Assembly (NCBI GenBank): GCA_044433365.1
Contig: JAWXTR010000006.1
Coordinates: forward strand, 1-50,326
Source of the DNA: CAMQVM01 sp044433365
GTDB taxonomy: Bacteria; Bacteroidota; Bacteroidia; Bacteroidales; Rikenellaceae
Length of the DNA stretch: 50,326 nt
Direction of reading: 5' to 3'
The position numbers were made by a program, and so were the translations under genes. The notes beneath the pieces are model-generated. The model saw nothing but the letters and a program-made list of their open reading frames with translations, searched no databases and was not told the origin of the DNA. This document shows, in pieces, positions 35,894-43,893 of the stretch. Position 1 is the first letter of the stretch; every line of letters starts with the position of its first letter.

Positions 35894-35924
35894 TTTTATA
35901 TTGATTTTTGTTTTTTTATACTCT

Positions 35925-37040
35925 CTACTCTCCACTTCCCTCTTTTACATTTGCTGCAATTCTAATCTCTTGAAGCGGAAAAGATGGATCGTTTGTTATG
36001 ATATTTACAGTTCCGCTAAACCTACCGATATCTTCGCCTGCTTTAAACTGCACTATAATAACTTCGCTCGACATTGGTGTTATTTTATAAGATTTCATAT
36101 AACAACCTATTTTATCTTTATCTGAAACTATAATCTGTTTTATTTCTAACTCTCCCTGCCCCTCATTCTCGATGATAAACTCACGAGTGGGGTTTTGATT
36201 TTGGTAAACCACTAGAAAATGGTGGTACACATCTGGTAGATATACCGCAGGAGTGTGCTCTCCGCTTTTTATCTCTATTTTTGATATATCTGGAATAGAG
36301 ATACCATTCACTTTTATTTCGCTTGATGGAGTTAGTTTTCCATCTATAAAAATTGGAATTTTTTCACTGTAAAGCGAACAAATAATACTATTGTTTATAT
36401 CTATTGTAACTATTAATTGCGTAGCCTCTTTAGGTTTTAATTTTGGTTGAGCAATATAGTATGAAAACTCAGCCATATCCGAAACTTTTGGGGTAGAGAT
36501 TACCACCTCTTTATCACTATTATTATAAATATCAAGACTTAAAGTGTGGCTATAACCAATAGGAATCTGTCCAAACTCTATAAATGAAGAGCTAGCTAAA
36601 ATAGAGTTTCCGAGCGAATAAGGGTAGGCATCCGACACTCCTTTTGGTCGCTCTTCTACTTCGCCTGTAATTGTTAACACATTATGTTTACGGCGATTTC
36701 CACTCATTATATATATCTTTTTATCAAAGAATCCTGGTCTACCTAAAGGATCGTAGGTCACCTCTATTATTGCTGTCGCTCCTGCCATTATTGGCTCACG
36801 AGGATAAGAGGTGGTGGTACATCCACATGATGTTGAAACAGTGTTGATAATTATTGGTGTTTGACCTATATTTTTGAAAGAGAACGGAATAGTCACTGAT
36901 CCATCCTCCTCTTTTATAACACCTAAATCTACTTTGGTAGAGTTAAAACTCATATCCAAATTTTTCTCTACTTGCGAAAAAGCACCACTACTGCTAAAAA
37001 ATAGCAATAAAAACAAAATTAACTTAATATATTTTCTCAT
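35925..37040 (-). CDS. Secreted DUF1573 protein
   Basis: 371 aa. Signal peptide ending near SGAFSQ. DUF1573 domain at residues ~30-110: VDLGVIKEEDGSVTIPFSFKNIGQTPIIINTVSTSCGCTT is the family hallmark. Further Ig-like beta sandwiches follow (ASSSFIEFGQIPIGYSHTLSLDIYNNSD; EGQGELEIKQIIVSDKD), resembling the abnormal-spindle-like/Hydin ASH fold. Periplasmic or surface location. No function is known for the family. Confidence 0.9.
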   Translation of the reverse strand: MRKYIKLILFLLLFFSSSGAFSQVEKNLDMSFNSTKVDLGVIKEEDGSVTIPFSFKNIGQTPIIINTVSTSCGCTTTSYPREPIMAGATAIIEVTYDPLGRPGFFDKKIYIMSGNRRKHNVLTITGEVEERPKGVSDAYPYSLGNSILASSSFIEFGQIPIGYSHTLSLDIYNNSDKEVVISTPKVSDMAEFSYYIAQPKLKPKEATQLIVTIDINNSIICSLYSEKIPIFIDGKLTPSSEIKVNGISIPDISKIEIKSGEHTPAVYLPDVYHHFLVVYQNQNPTREFIIENEGQGELEIKQIIVSDKDKIGCYMKSYKITPMSSEVIIVQFKAGEDIGRFSGTVNIITNDPSFPLQEIRIAANVKEGSGE

Positions 37041-37045
37041 AAGAA

Positions 37046-37110
37046 AATAGTTGTAAATTATGAATTATAAATTACTAATTATGAATTATGAATTACGAAT
37101 TACGAATTAA
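37046..37110. repeat. AT-rich ATGAATT array, reaching into mnmA
   Basis: AATTATGAATTATAAATTACTAATTATG units; the mnmA stop (37100-37102) and its last residues N-S are written inside the array. Confidence 0.75.
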
Positions 37111-38272
37111 TAACCCCAGATCCTTCAAGCTCTCCATCCTCACTATACCAAGCAGCAAACTGCCCAGCAGTAATGCTTTTTTGAGGCTCTTTAAACACTA
37201 TATAAGCTCCGTTTTCCTCAATTATGAGTGTTCCATCCTGTAGAGGTTGTCGATATCTAATACGCATCTTAAAATCCTTTGATGAGCCTATATTTATAGC
37301 CATTGAAGGGCGAACATAGTGAATTTCCTCTTTCTTTATAAAAAGTGCCTTACGTAGAAGCCCTGGGTGCGTATCACCTTGCCCAACATAGACCACATTT
37401 TCTTCAACATTAATAGCAAGCACAAATAGAGGTTTTGGTTTACCGCCTACATTTAACCCTTTTCGCTGACCTATAGTGTAAAAATGGGCACCATTATGCT
37501 CTCCAACCTTTACACCATCCTCTTTTTTGTAGGTATAAGGTTCTGCAAGAGTTAAAAGAGTAGTTTTTTCACAGTTATAACCCTCCCAAGAGTCAGAAAT
37601 TTCGATTATTTCACCCTTTTTAGCCTTTAATTTTTGTTGAAGAAAGATTGGTAAATCAACCTTACCGACAAAACATATTCCTTGTGAATCTTTTCTCTGG
37701 GCTGTAGCCAACCCCTGCTCTGAGGCAATGCGACGAACTTCGCTTTTTAGTATTCCACCAATTGGAAAGAGAGCTTTTGATAGCTGCTCTTGCGATAGCT
37801 GACAAAGAAAGTAGCTTTGATCTTTTGATGGATCGGCTCCTGCTATTAATTTATATTCTTCGCTATTTTCACCCTCAATAACCTCTCTTTGACAGTAGTG
37901 TCCAGTAGCTACATAATCACCACCAAGCTCTATTGCAGCCTTTAAAAAGGCATCAAATTTTATTTCACGGTTACAGAGCACATCAGGGTTTGGTGTTCGC
38001 CCTTTTTCATACTCTGAAAACATATAATCTACAACCCTAGCACGATATTGCTCACTAAGATCAATATAATGAAATGGAATATCCAATTTTTTTGCCACCA
38101 ACTCCGCAAACATCCTATCGTCCTCCCAAGGACAATCTCCATCGAGCGTGCCTGTAGTATCGTGCCAATTGCGCATAAACAGGGCAATCACCTCATACCC
38201 CTGCTCTTTTAAAAGATATGCCGCAACCGACGAATCAACACCTCCAGATAATCCAATAACAACTTTTTTCAT
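37100..38272 (-). CDS. mnmA: tRNA-uridine 2-sulfurtransferase MnmA
   Basis: 390 aa. N-terminal PP-loop SGGVDSS (9-15). Catalytic cysteines C100 in PNPDVLCNREIKF and C200 in DSQGICFVG. The middle and C-terminal beta domains have YTIGQRKGLNVGG and FKEPQKSITAGQFAAWY. Introduces s2U34 into Glu, Gln and Lys tRNAs. It faces the 640-bp AT-rich gap with its 5' end. Confidence 0.97.
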   Translation of the reverse strand: MKKVVIGLSGGVDSSVAAYLLKEQGYEVIALFMRNWHDTTGTLDGDCPWEDDRMFAELVAKKLDIPFHYIDLSEQYRARVVDYMFSEYEKGRTPNPDVLCNREIKFDAFLKAAIELGGDYVATGHYCQREVIEGENSEEYKLIAGADPSKDQSYFLCQLSQEQLSKALFPIGGILKSEVRRIASEQGLATAQRKDSQGICFVGKVDLPIFLQQKLKAKKGEIIEISDSWEGYNCEKTTLLTLAEPYTYKKEDGVKVGEHNGAHFYTIGQRKGLNVGGKPKPLFVLAINVEENVVYVGQGDTHPGLLRKALFIKKEEIHYVRPSMAINIGSSKDFKMRIRYRQPLQDGTLIIEENGAYIVFKEPQKSITAGQFAAWYSEDGELEGSGVINS

Positions 38273-38293
38273 TTTAAAATAATATTACAACTC

Positions 38294-38323
38294 TAACGCC
38301 GAGTAGGCGGGGTAGCAGACCCA
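38294..38323. repeat. Paired small hairpins, copy 1
   Basis: TAACGCCG.. then GGCGGGGT..AGACCCATT: two neighbouring hairpins (GCC/GGC and GGGT/ACCC). A second copy occurs at 49509-49540 with the same order and spacing. Confidence 0.6.
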
Positions 38324-38455
38324 TTATAAAAAATTAACCAATACATTAAAACAACCTCAAAAGTGAATTTTTAACACCATCTATTACTATATATATTTTA
38401 ATATAGGCTACTAACCCACAAAGTTATGATTTTTTTATGAGAAAAACTATATTTG

Positions 38456-38860
38456 GGTAAGTTCTTTAACTCTTTATTTTTTTTTATATTATATATATAT
38501 TAAATAAATAATAATAATAAAGGGTGTGGATAGTGTTGAAAAGCCAATAATCAAATTTTATTAACTTTTAACTAACAATTACTGTTTATAAAACAACATA
38601 CATAACTTCCTGATTTTATTTAAATTATATATATTACTAACAATGTTTATATCTGTGTCAAACAAATTATTAACACTATATAGTTGTTGATAATCGCCAT
38701 AATACATAGTTTATAAATAATTATAACTTTTTTTGGAACTTTATTTTATTTGTATATATAATCGGGTTGTGTAGATTTGCAATAGTTAATAGGCTGAAGT
38801 TGTAAAAAGATATTAACAGACCAACCCCTATTCATTGTTAATAAATTGTTAATATAGAGA
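38456..38860. other. Candidate chromosomal replication origin (oriC)
   Basis: DnaA-box-like nonamers: TGTGGATAG at 38525-38533 and TGTTGATAA at 38685-38693 (each one mismatch from the TTATCCACA box), TTATTAACA at 38667-38675, and TGTTAATAA / TGTTAATAT / ATATTAACA at 38836-38844, 38847-38855, 38810-38818 (two or three mismatches). An extreme A/T stretch (38478-38520) next to the best box could serve as the unwinding element. No dnaA gene is in the window. Call rests on box clustering and A/T content alone. Confidence 0.38.
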
Positions 38861-38912
38861 TGTTTAAATTATTAAAATTATACTAACATCTTACCAAAAC
38901 TATATTGACAAG

Positions 38913-39443
38913 TTACAAACAGTGTTTAAAATCAGATTTTAGCTCTTTATAAATTTGAAAAATGCTCTTACCGATTATAGGATGGATAAAATTAGGAATA
39001 ATATCCATTAAAGGTTCTATTACAAACATACGTTTATCAACAAGAAGGTGTGGAATATTAAGTAATGGGGTGTTGATAACTTTACTACCATAAAAAATAA
39101 TGTCAATATCCATAGTACGAGATAGATAGACCACTTTCTTGGATTCTAATCGCTTTTTATAGTTATCAACTTCGTTTTCAACAGTCGATTTATTACGACC
39201 AAATGAGCGTTCTATCTCCCAAATAGTTGTTAATAACTCTTCTGGAGATAGAGAAGTATCTACAGTAAGAGCTTGATTATAAAATATATCAGAGCTTTCA
39301 AAACCCCAAGCCTCAGTTTGGTAGATTTTTGATATTCTATCTATCTTACCGATTTTCTCCTCAATATCAATAATTACCTTTCTTAAATTATTTTCCTTGT
39401 CTCCAATATTTGCCCCTATAGCAAGCACCACCCTATTTAACAT
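38913..39443 (-). CDS. folK: 2-amino-4-hydroxy-6-hydroxymethyldihydropteridine diphosphokinase
   Basis: 176 aa. Opens VVLAIGANIGDKENNLRKVI; contains TEAWGF, FYNQALTVDT, IERSFGR, the metal-binding RTMDIDIIFYG, and IPHLLVDKRMFVIEPL. Pyrophosphorylates the pterin precursor in folate synthesis. It is oriented with holB but separated by an AT-rich array. Confidence 0.95.
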   Translation of the reverse strand: MLNRVVLAIGANIGDKENNLRKVIIDIEEKIGKIDRISKIYQTEAWGFESSDIFYNQALTVDTSLSPEELLTTIWEIERSFGRNKSTVENEVDNYKKRLESKKVVYLSRTMDIDIIFYGSKVINTPLLNIPHLLVDKRMFVIEPLMDIIPNFIHPIIGKSIFQIYKELKSDFKHCL

Positions 39444-39510
39444 AATTCATAATTTATAATTCATAATGCATAATTCATAATTTATAATGCATAATTCATA
39501 ATTTATAATC
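39443..39510. repeat. AT-rich AATTCAT/AATTTAT array
   Basis: Array between folK and holB; the holB stop (39503-39505) lies inside it. Confidence 0.8.
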
Positions 39511-40675
39511 CCCCTTTTGCCAACCTAATCAACTTACTAATAGCCAGTGTGAAATGCGAAAACAAAATCTTAACATTAACATTTTGGCTAAGATGCTCAT
39601 TACATCTCTCAAATTCAGTAATTAACAACTCTATATTTTGATGGTGTATATAAGGGGCAAATTTTCTCAAAAACTCCTCTTCACCCTTAAAGCTAAACGA
39701 TAGCTCAATAGCACCTATATTTATAAGGTAGGCATCTCGTATAAGTTTTACTGAATAGATTAAAAATTGGCGTTGCTCCTCTTTCTGCATCGCTGCAATT
39801 TGCTCTGCCCACGGTAGAAGTCCATGATAATTTGTGGTGTAGCAAAGGCGCATAAGATCTTTAAACTTTTCAAAATAGATATTTTCTTCGCCTGTTGATA
39901 AACTTTCAATAATTGTGTTAACTCTGTTAATATCCCCTTGTGAAATTCTGCAAATAGAGTGTATCTTACTACTATCAACACCTTTACTGCTAATATAACT
40001 ATCTAATTGTGAGGTTTCTATCGGTTTTACATTAATAATTTGACAACGAGATAATATAGTTTTCAACATCCTCTCTTTTTTCTGTGCAATAAACAAAAAA
40101 GTGGTGTTTTCAGCTGGTTCTTCAAAAAGTTTCAACAGTGTGTTGGCAGCAGATTCATTCATTTGCTCGGCTAGAAATATAATAACAGTTGTGTATCCCC
40201 CCTCAAATGGTTTATAGCTTAATTTACTTATTAGATGGTTAGCTTCACTACGAGCAATAATAGGTTGGCTATTTTTTGAAATAGCTATCGTATCATACCA
40301 TTGTTGTGGGGTAAAATATCCTTTTGGAGTGCTTTCTAATACTATTTCCCTCCACTTTTCGATTAAATTATCGCTAACCAAATCACCACTACTATTTACT
40401 CCATTTGCAAATGGAGATTTATTAATTGGGAATATAAAATGAAGGTCGGGGTGTTGAAGTTGTGAAAATTTATAACATGAGCTACATTTTCCACATGAGT
40501 CAGTATCACTTCTATTATGACATCCAATATATTGAGCGTAAGCTATTGTAAGGGGAAGTACACCATAACCAGTTTCTCCTATAAATAGTTGTGAATGGGC
40601 TATTCTACCCTGTTTTACACTATCTATAAGCTCACGTTTTAACTTTTCTTGACCTATAATATCTTTAAATTGCAT
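39503..40675 (-). CDS. holB: DNA polymerase III delta' subunit
   Basis: 390 aa. The start MQFKDIIGQEKLKRELIDSVKQGRIAHSQLF is diagnostic. The P-loop is degenerate (GETGYGVLPLT, without GKT), as in many delta' proteins. The zinc-binding cysteines are in CHNRSDTDSCGKCSSCYKF, and the sensor segment is QMNESAANTLLKLFEEPAENTTF. SRC is in ILSRCQIINV. Part of the clamp loader that opens the dnaN ring. Confidence 0.92.
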   Translation of the reverse strand: MQFKDIIGQEKLKRELIDSVKQGRIAHSQLFIGETGYGVLPLTIAYAQYIGCHNRSDTDSCGKCSSCYKFSQLQHPDLHFIFPINKSPFANGVNSSGDLVSDNLIEKWREIVLESTPKGYFTPQQWYDTIAISKNSQPIIARSEANHLISKLSYKPFEGGYTTVIIFLAEQMNESAANTLLKLFEEPAENTTFLFIAQKKERMLKTILSRCQIINVKPIETSQLDSYISSKGVDSSKIHSICRISQGDINRVNTIIESLSTGEENIYFEKFKDLMRLCYTTNYHGLLPWAEQIAAMQKEEQRQFLIYSVKLIRDAYLINIGAIELSFSFKGEEEFLRKFAPYIHHQNIELLITEFERCNEHLSQNVNVKILFSHFTLAISKLIRLAKGGL

Positions 40676-40684
40676 TTTTGTTTA

Positions 40685-40715
40685 CAAAACTAACTAAAAA
40701 AGCGTTAAAATCCAA
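40685..40715 (-). promoter_or_regulatory. Possible near-leaderless promoter of holB
   Basis: Minus strand: ATTG about 20 nt upstream of TAGTTTTG (40692-40685). The start site would fall almost on the ATG at 40675, so the transcript would be nearly leaderless. Weak evidence. Confidence 0.3.
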
Positions 40716-40754
40716 TTTTTAGAAGTTCGCTTAACAAACTAAAAAAATAATGTT

Positions 40755-40762
40755 TATCTTTG
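40755..40762 (+). promoter_or_regulatory. Candidate -7 element for tyrS
   Basis: TATCTTTG fits TAnnTTTG, 50 nt before the tyrS ATG; no clear -33 TTTG at standard spacing. Confidence 0.45.
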
Positions 40763-40811
40763 TCACTTTCAAAAAAAAACAAAAATTTTAAAAAATAAAA
40801 AATATAAAAAA

Positions 40812-42101
40812 ATGAATTTTATAGAAGAACTTACTTGGCGTAATATGATTCAAGATATGATGCCTGGTGTAGACAAACAGCTTGAGGCTGGAATGTGTAC
40901 TGCTTACCTTGGAATCGACCCTACTGCCGATTCACTTCATATCGGACACCTTGTGGGTGTTATGATTTTAAAACATTTCCAAAATTGTGGTCATAAACCT
41001 ATTGTTTTAGTAGGTGGTGCTACAGGTATGATTGGCGACCCATCAGGAAAATCACTAGAGCGTAATCTTCTCGATGAAACAACTCTTCGCCACAATCAAG
41101 ATATGCTTAAAAAACAGCTTAGTCACCTTATCGACTTTGATAGTGGTGCCGCTAATGCAGCTGAAATGGTTAATAACTACGATTGGATGAAAGAGCAAAG
41201 TTTCTTAGATTTTATTCGTGATATTGGAAAGTTAATCACAGTAAACTATATGATGGCTAAAGATTCTGTTAAAAAACGTTTCTCGGGTGAAGGCGAGGGA
41301 ATGTCATTTACAGAGTTTACATACCAATTAGTACAAGGTTTTGACTTCCTACACCTTTACGAAACAAAAAATTGTAAAATTCAGCTAGGAGGTTCAGATC
41401 AATGGGGTAATATCACAACAGGAACAGAGCTTATCCGTCGTAAATTAGGTGGTGAGGCGTGGGCTATCACCTGTCCGCTAATTAAAAAAGCCGACGGTAC
41501 AAAATTTGGTAAAACAGAGTCGGGAAATATCTGGTTAGATCGTCGCTACACCTCTCCATACAAATTCTACCAATTTTGGTTAAATGTAAGCGATGAAGAT
41601 GCTGAAAAATATATCCGTATCTTTACAATGTTGTCGCACGAAGAGGTTTTAGCCATTACTGAGGCTCATAAATCTGCTCCGCACGAGAGAGCACTTCAAA
41701 AAACTCTTGCTAAAGAGGTTACAACTATGATTCACTCTGCATTAGATTATGAAAAAGCTGTAGAGGCTTCAAAAATTCTTTTTGGTGGTGCTACATCTCA
41801 AACACTTATGCAAATTGATGCTGATACTCTGCTTCAAGTATTTGAAGGTGTACCTCAATTTACAATCGAAAAATCAAAACTTGATGCAGGAGTTGCTTTT
41901 GCTGATTTATGTACCGAAGAGTGTAAGGTATTCGCCTCAAAAGGTGAGCTTCGTCGTCTAATTCAAGGCGGTGGTATCTCGATTAATAAAAATAAAGTTG
42001 AAGCTGCTGAAAGTGTAATTAATAGTTCAAACCTTATTGCTGAAAAATATATCTTAGTTCAAAAAGGTAAGAAAAATTACTATTTAATAATTGCTCAGTA
42101 G
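40812..42101 (+). CDS. tyrS: Tyrosyl-tRNA synthetase
   Basis: 429 aa, class I synthetase. HIGH is intact in DPTADSLHIGHLVG (residues 43-46), GDPSGKSLERN follows, QLGGSDQWGNITTG contacts tyrosine, and the KMSKS loop is KFGKT. The C-terminal S4 RNA-binding domain reads LRRLIQGGGISINKNKV. Bacterial TyrRS type 1. Confidence 0.97.
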   Translation: MNFIEELTWRNMIQDMMPGVDKQLEAGMCTAYLGIDPTADSLHIGHLVGVMILKHFQNCGHKPIVLVGGATGMIGDPSGKSLERNLLDETTLRHNQDMLKKQLSHLIDFDSGAANAAEMVNNYDWMKEQSFLDFIRDIGKLITVNYMMAKDSVKKRFSGEGEGMSFTEFTYQLVQGFDFLHLYETKNCKIQLGGSDQWGNITTGTELIRRKLGGEAWAITCPLIKKADGTKFGKTESGNIWLDRRYTSPYKFYQFWLNVSDEDAEKYIRIFTMLSHEEVLAITEAHKSAPHERALQKTLAKEVTTMIHSALDYEKAVEASKILFGGATSQTLMQIDADTLLQVFEGVPQFTIEKSKLDAGVAFADLCTEECKVFASKGELRRLIQGGGISINKNKVEAAESVINSSNLIAEKYILVQKGKKNYYLIIAQ

Positions 42102-42135
42102 GATTAATTGCAAATTACAAATTATAAATTATAAA

Positions 42136-42175
42136 TTAGGGGGTTGTAGATTATTTTATAATCTACAACCCCTAA
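42136..42175. terminator. Bidirectional terminator between tyrS and the PhnA-like gene
   Basis: TTAGGGG + TTGTAGATTAT, loop TTT, ATAATCTACAA + CCCCTAA (11-bp A/T/G/C stem 42144-42154 with 42158-42168, plus the G/C base), then T-run at 42176-42180 on the plus strand. Confidence 0.85.
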
Positions 42176-42178
42176 TTT

Positions 42179-42505
42179 TTATTTCTTTAAAAAGCAGGTT
42201 TTAAGTACAATACTACTACCTTCAATTTTACAATCAACCTCTTCATGATTATCAGTAAGGCGAATAGATTTTACTTTTGTACCACGTTTGATAACCATCG
42301 ACGATCCTTTTACTTTAAGATCTTTAATAACGGTTACAGAGTTGCCATCTGAAAGAGGTGCACCATTGCTATCGCAAGCTATAGCCTCTACAGAGGCTCC
42401 ATCTTCACCCTCATTCCACTCATATCCACAATCAGGACATATATTTACAGTTCCATCAAAATAGTTGTTGTCCATCGAACATTTAGGACAATTAGTATTA
42501 CTCAT
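42179..42505 (-). CDS. PhnA-like zinc-ribbon protein
   Basis: 108 aa. N-terminal zinc ribbon CPKCSMDNNYFDGTVNICPDCGYEW (C6, C9, C23, C26), then a PhnA C-terminal beta domain (DGNSVTVIKDLKVKGSSMVIKRGTKVKSIRLTDNHEEVDCKI). PhnA/YjdM family; in spite of its old name it is not shown to act in phosphonate use here. A single gene. Confidence 0.88.
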   Translation of the reverse strand: MSNTNCPKCSMDNNYFDGTVNICPDCGYEWNEGEDGASVEAIACDSNGAPLSDGNSVTVIKDLKVKGSSMVIKRGTKVKSIRLTDNHEEVDCKIEGSSIVLKTCFLKK

Positions 42506-42536
42506 AATTATAAGAATTAAATTTTTTTTTTGGGTG

Positions 42537-42544
42537 CAAAGATA
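42537..42544 (-). promoter_or_regulatory. Candidate -7 element for the PhnA-like gene
   Basis: TATCTTTG on the minus strand, 31 nt before the ATG at 42505. No clear -33. Confidence 0.4.
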
Positions 42545-42600
42545 TAATATTTATATTAAAGGAAAAATTTTAAAAAGAAAAATCAAATAAAACCAATTTA

Positions 42601-42761
42601 GTAGTGTAAAACAATTATTGCCATATTCTTAATAGCACTCTTGGAGCGATATTTTTCACTATTAAATCTCAATATAAAACCACTATATTTTCGATTCAAT
42701 AGCAAAAAATCTCATCTCCAATAGCACTATTAAAAATACACCAATAATTATTTTACCCTAC
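42601..42761 (+). repeat. 161-bp hairpin element, copy 4
   Basis: Complete copy, GTAGTGTAAAAC to TTTTACCCTAC. It differs from copy 3 by the loop base (AAAACCAC for AGAACCAC). Left flank TTTA and right flank TTAT. Lies between the same-strand PhnA-like and LuxE-like genes. Confidence 0.95.
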
Positions 42762-42791
42762 TTATTAGAACTCCCCTTAATAAAAATCACT

Positions 42792-43757
42792 CTAAATTAG
42801 CAAATTACACCCTCTGATATCGCTATTATCAATTCTCCCCTCTACAGTAAAAGTTCCATCACTCAAAATTTGTCCTTTATCTTGACTTTGAAGAAATGAA
42901 CAAGAGTGAATATTTGCAAGGTCTATAATATTTATTCCCCCTCTAAGATTTTTTCCTAAAATTCGGCTACCATCGCCAAGTGATCGTATTAAAATGCGCT
43001 GCCATGCAGGTGAACTGAAAACCCCATTACCAGTAGAGTATGATTGTGATAAACATTCACACATTCCATATTCTGAATGTATCGACTTTACATTTAATCC
43101 TGAGCATAGTAATTCGTGCAACTCCTCTCTAGGCAACTCTCTACGACGACCTTTCATCCCCCCGGTTTCCATAACCACCACATTTTCGCTAAGGTCGATT
43201 TTATATTTTTCTATAAGGTCGACAAGGGCAAAAGTGACCCCAAAAAGAAAAGTTAGGCGATTTTTATCTCTCTTTTCCAATCTTTCAATAAGTGCATCAT
43301 AATTATATAGAAAAAAATCACCATCATAAGCGTTGTCAATAAGATGCTGCATCATATAGATAAGTGAAGAGCCTTCACGTTCAAGATATGAGGGTAAAAG
43401 AGCATAAATATTTGTATTTTCAGGTGCCCCATAAAAATAGGTAAATCCTTTAGTAAACGACTGCTCATAGAGTGATAAATCGGCAACATAGTGGTGGCTT
43501 TGAATAGATGAAGAGGTACCGCTACTACTAAAAACTATATCACAACTATCACTATCGCAAAATTTATGACTTTTAAATAGTTCAATAGGTAGAAAAGGTA
43601 TCTGATTTATCTCTTTAACCCATTGTGGATTTACTTTGATAAGTTCTAAATACTCTCTATAAGGAGCTATGTTAATAGCTTGATAATTAAACTGTTTTAA
43701 AGCCTCTTTGTGAAATTCTTTATCACTAGATATATTAAAAATATTATTCATACGCAA
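42792..43757 (-). CDS. Orphan LuxE-like acyl-protein synthetase family protein
   Basis: 321 aa. Related to LuxE (acyl-protein synthetase, PF04443-type) of the adenylate-forming superfamily: the phosphate-binding SSSGTSSSIQSHHYV (~80-94), the SEYGMCECLSQSY motif (~225-237) and the ending VEGRIDNSDIRGCN. LuxE activates fatty acids as acyl-AMP and transfers them to a cysteine for reduction by LuxC. There is no LuxC, LuxD or acyltransferase nearby, so it is not a bioluminescence gene; a lipid or surface-glycan acyl activation role is inferred. No signal peptide. Confidence 0.75.
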   Translation of the reverse strand: MRMNNIFNISSDKEFHKEALKQFNYQAINIAPYREYLELIKVNPQWVKEINQIPFLPIELFKSHKFCDSDSCDIVFSSSGTSSSIQSHHYVADLSLYEQSFTKGFTYFYGAPENTNIYALLPSYLEREGSSLIYMMQHLIDNAYDGDFFLYNYDALIERLEKRDKNRLTFLFGVTFALVDLIEKYKIDLSENVVVMETGGMKGRRRELPREELHELLCSGLNVKSIHSEYGMCECLSQSYSTGNGVFSSPAWQRILIRSLGDGSRILGKNLRGGINIIDLANIHSCSFLQSQDKGQILSDGTFTVEGRIDNSDIRGCNLLI

Positions 43758-43861
43758 AAAGTTTATTCAAAATTAGTTTTTTATTTTTATAAATTAGATA
43801 ACTTTGCAAAATTATTTCAAATGTTTTTAAAGTAGCTCTTTATTATTTGCTTTAAATTTGC

Positions 43862-43869
43862 TATATTTG
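43862..43869 (+). promoter_or_regulatory. Candidate -7 element for the Rpn-family gene
   Basis: TATATTTG, 25 nt before the ATG at 43894. A short leader. The -33 position is not clear. Confidence 0.4.
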
Positions 43870-43893
43870 CGTATTACCTAAAAATTTACTTCT

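Larger units (their letters stand above)
38273..38912. other. 640-bp gene-free AT-rich region
   Basis: No ORF of note. It starts with a pair of small GC hairpins (38294-38323) shared with 49509-49535, then turns very AT-rich with runs of TATATA/AATAAT and a cluster of DnaA-box-like sites (see candidate origin). Confidence 0.75.

Noticed and set aside
35894..35935. Upstream ATG for the NfnA-like gene
   Set aside because: It would overlap the DUF1573 gene and add an atypical lysine-rich stretch; ATG at 35893 begins the normal fold.
38273..38912. tRNA or structured RNA gene in the 640-bp gap
   Set aside because: No cloverleaf, CCA end or GC-rich RNA fold apart from the short paired hairpins; the rest is AT-rich.
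42792..43757. Bioluminescence operon
   Set aside because: Only a LuxE-like gene; luxCDAB are absent.
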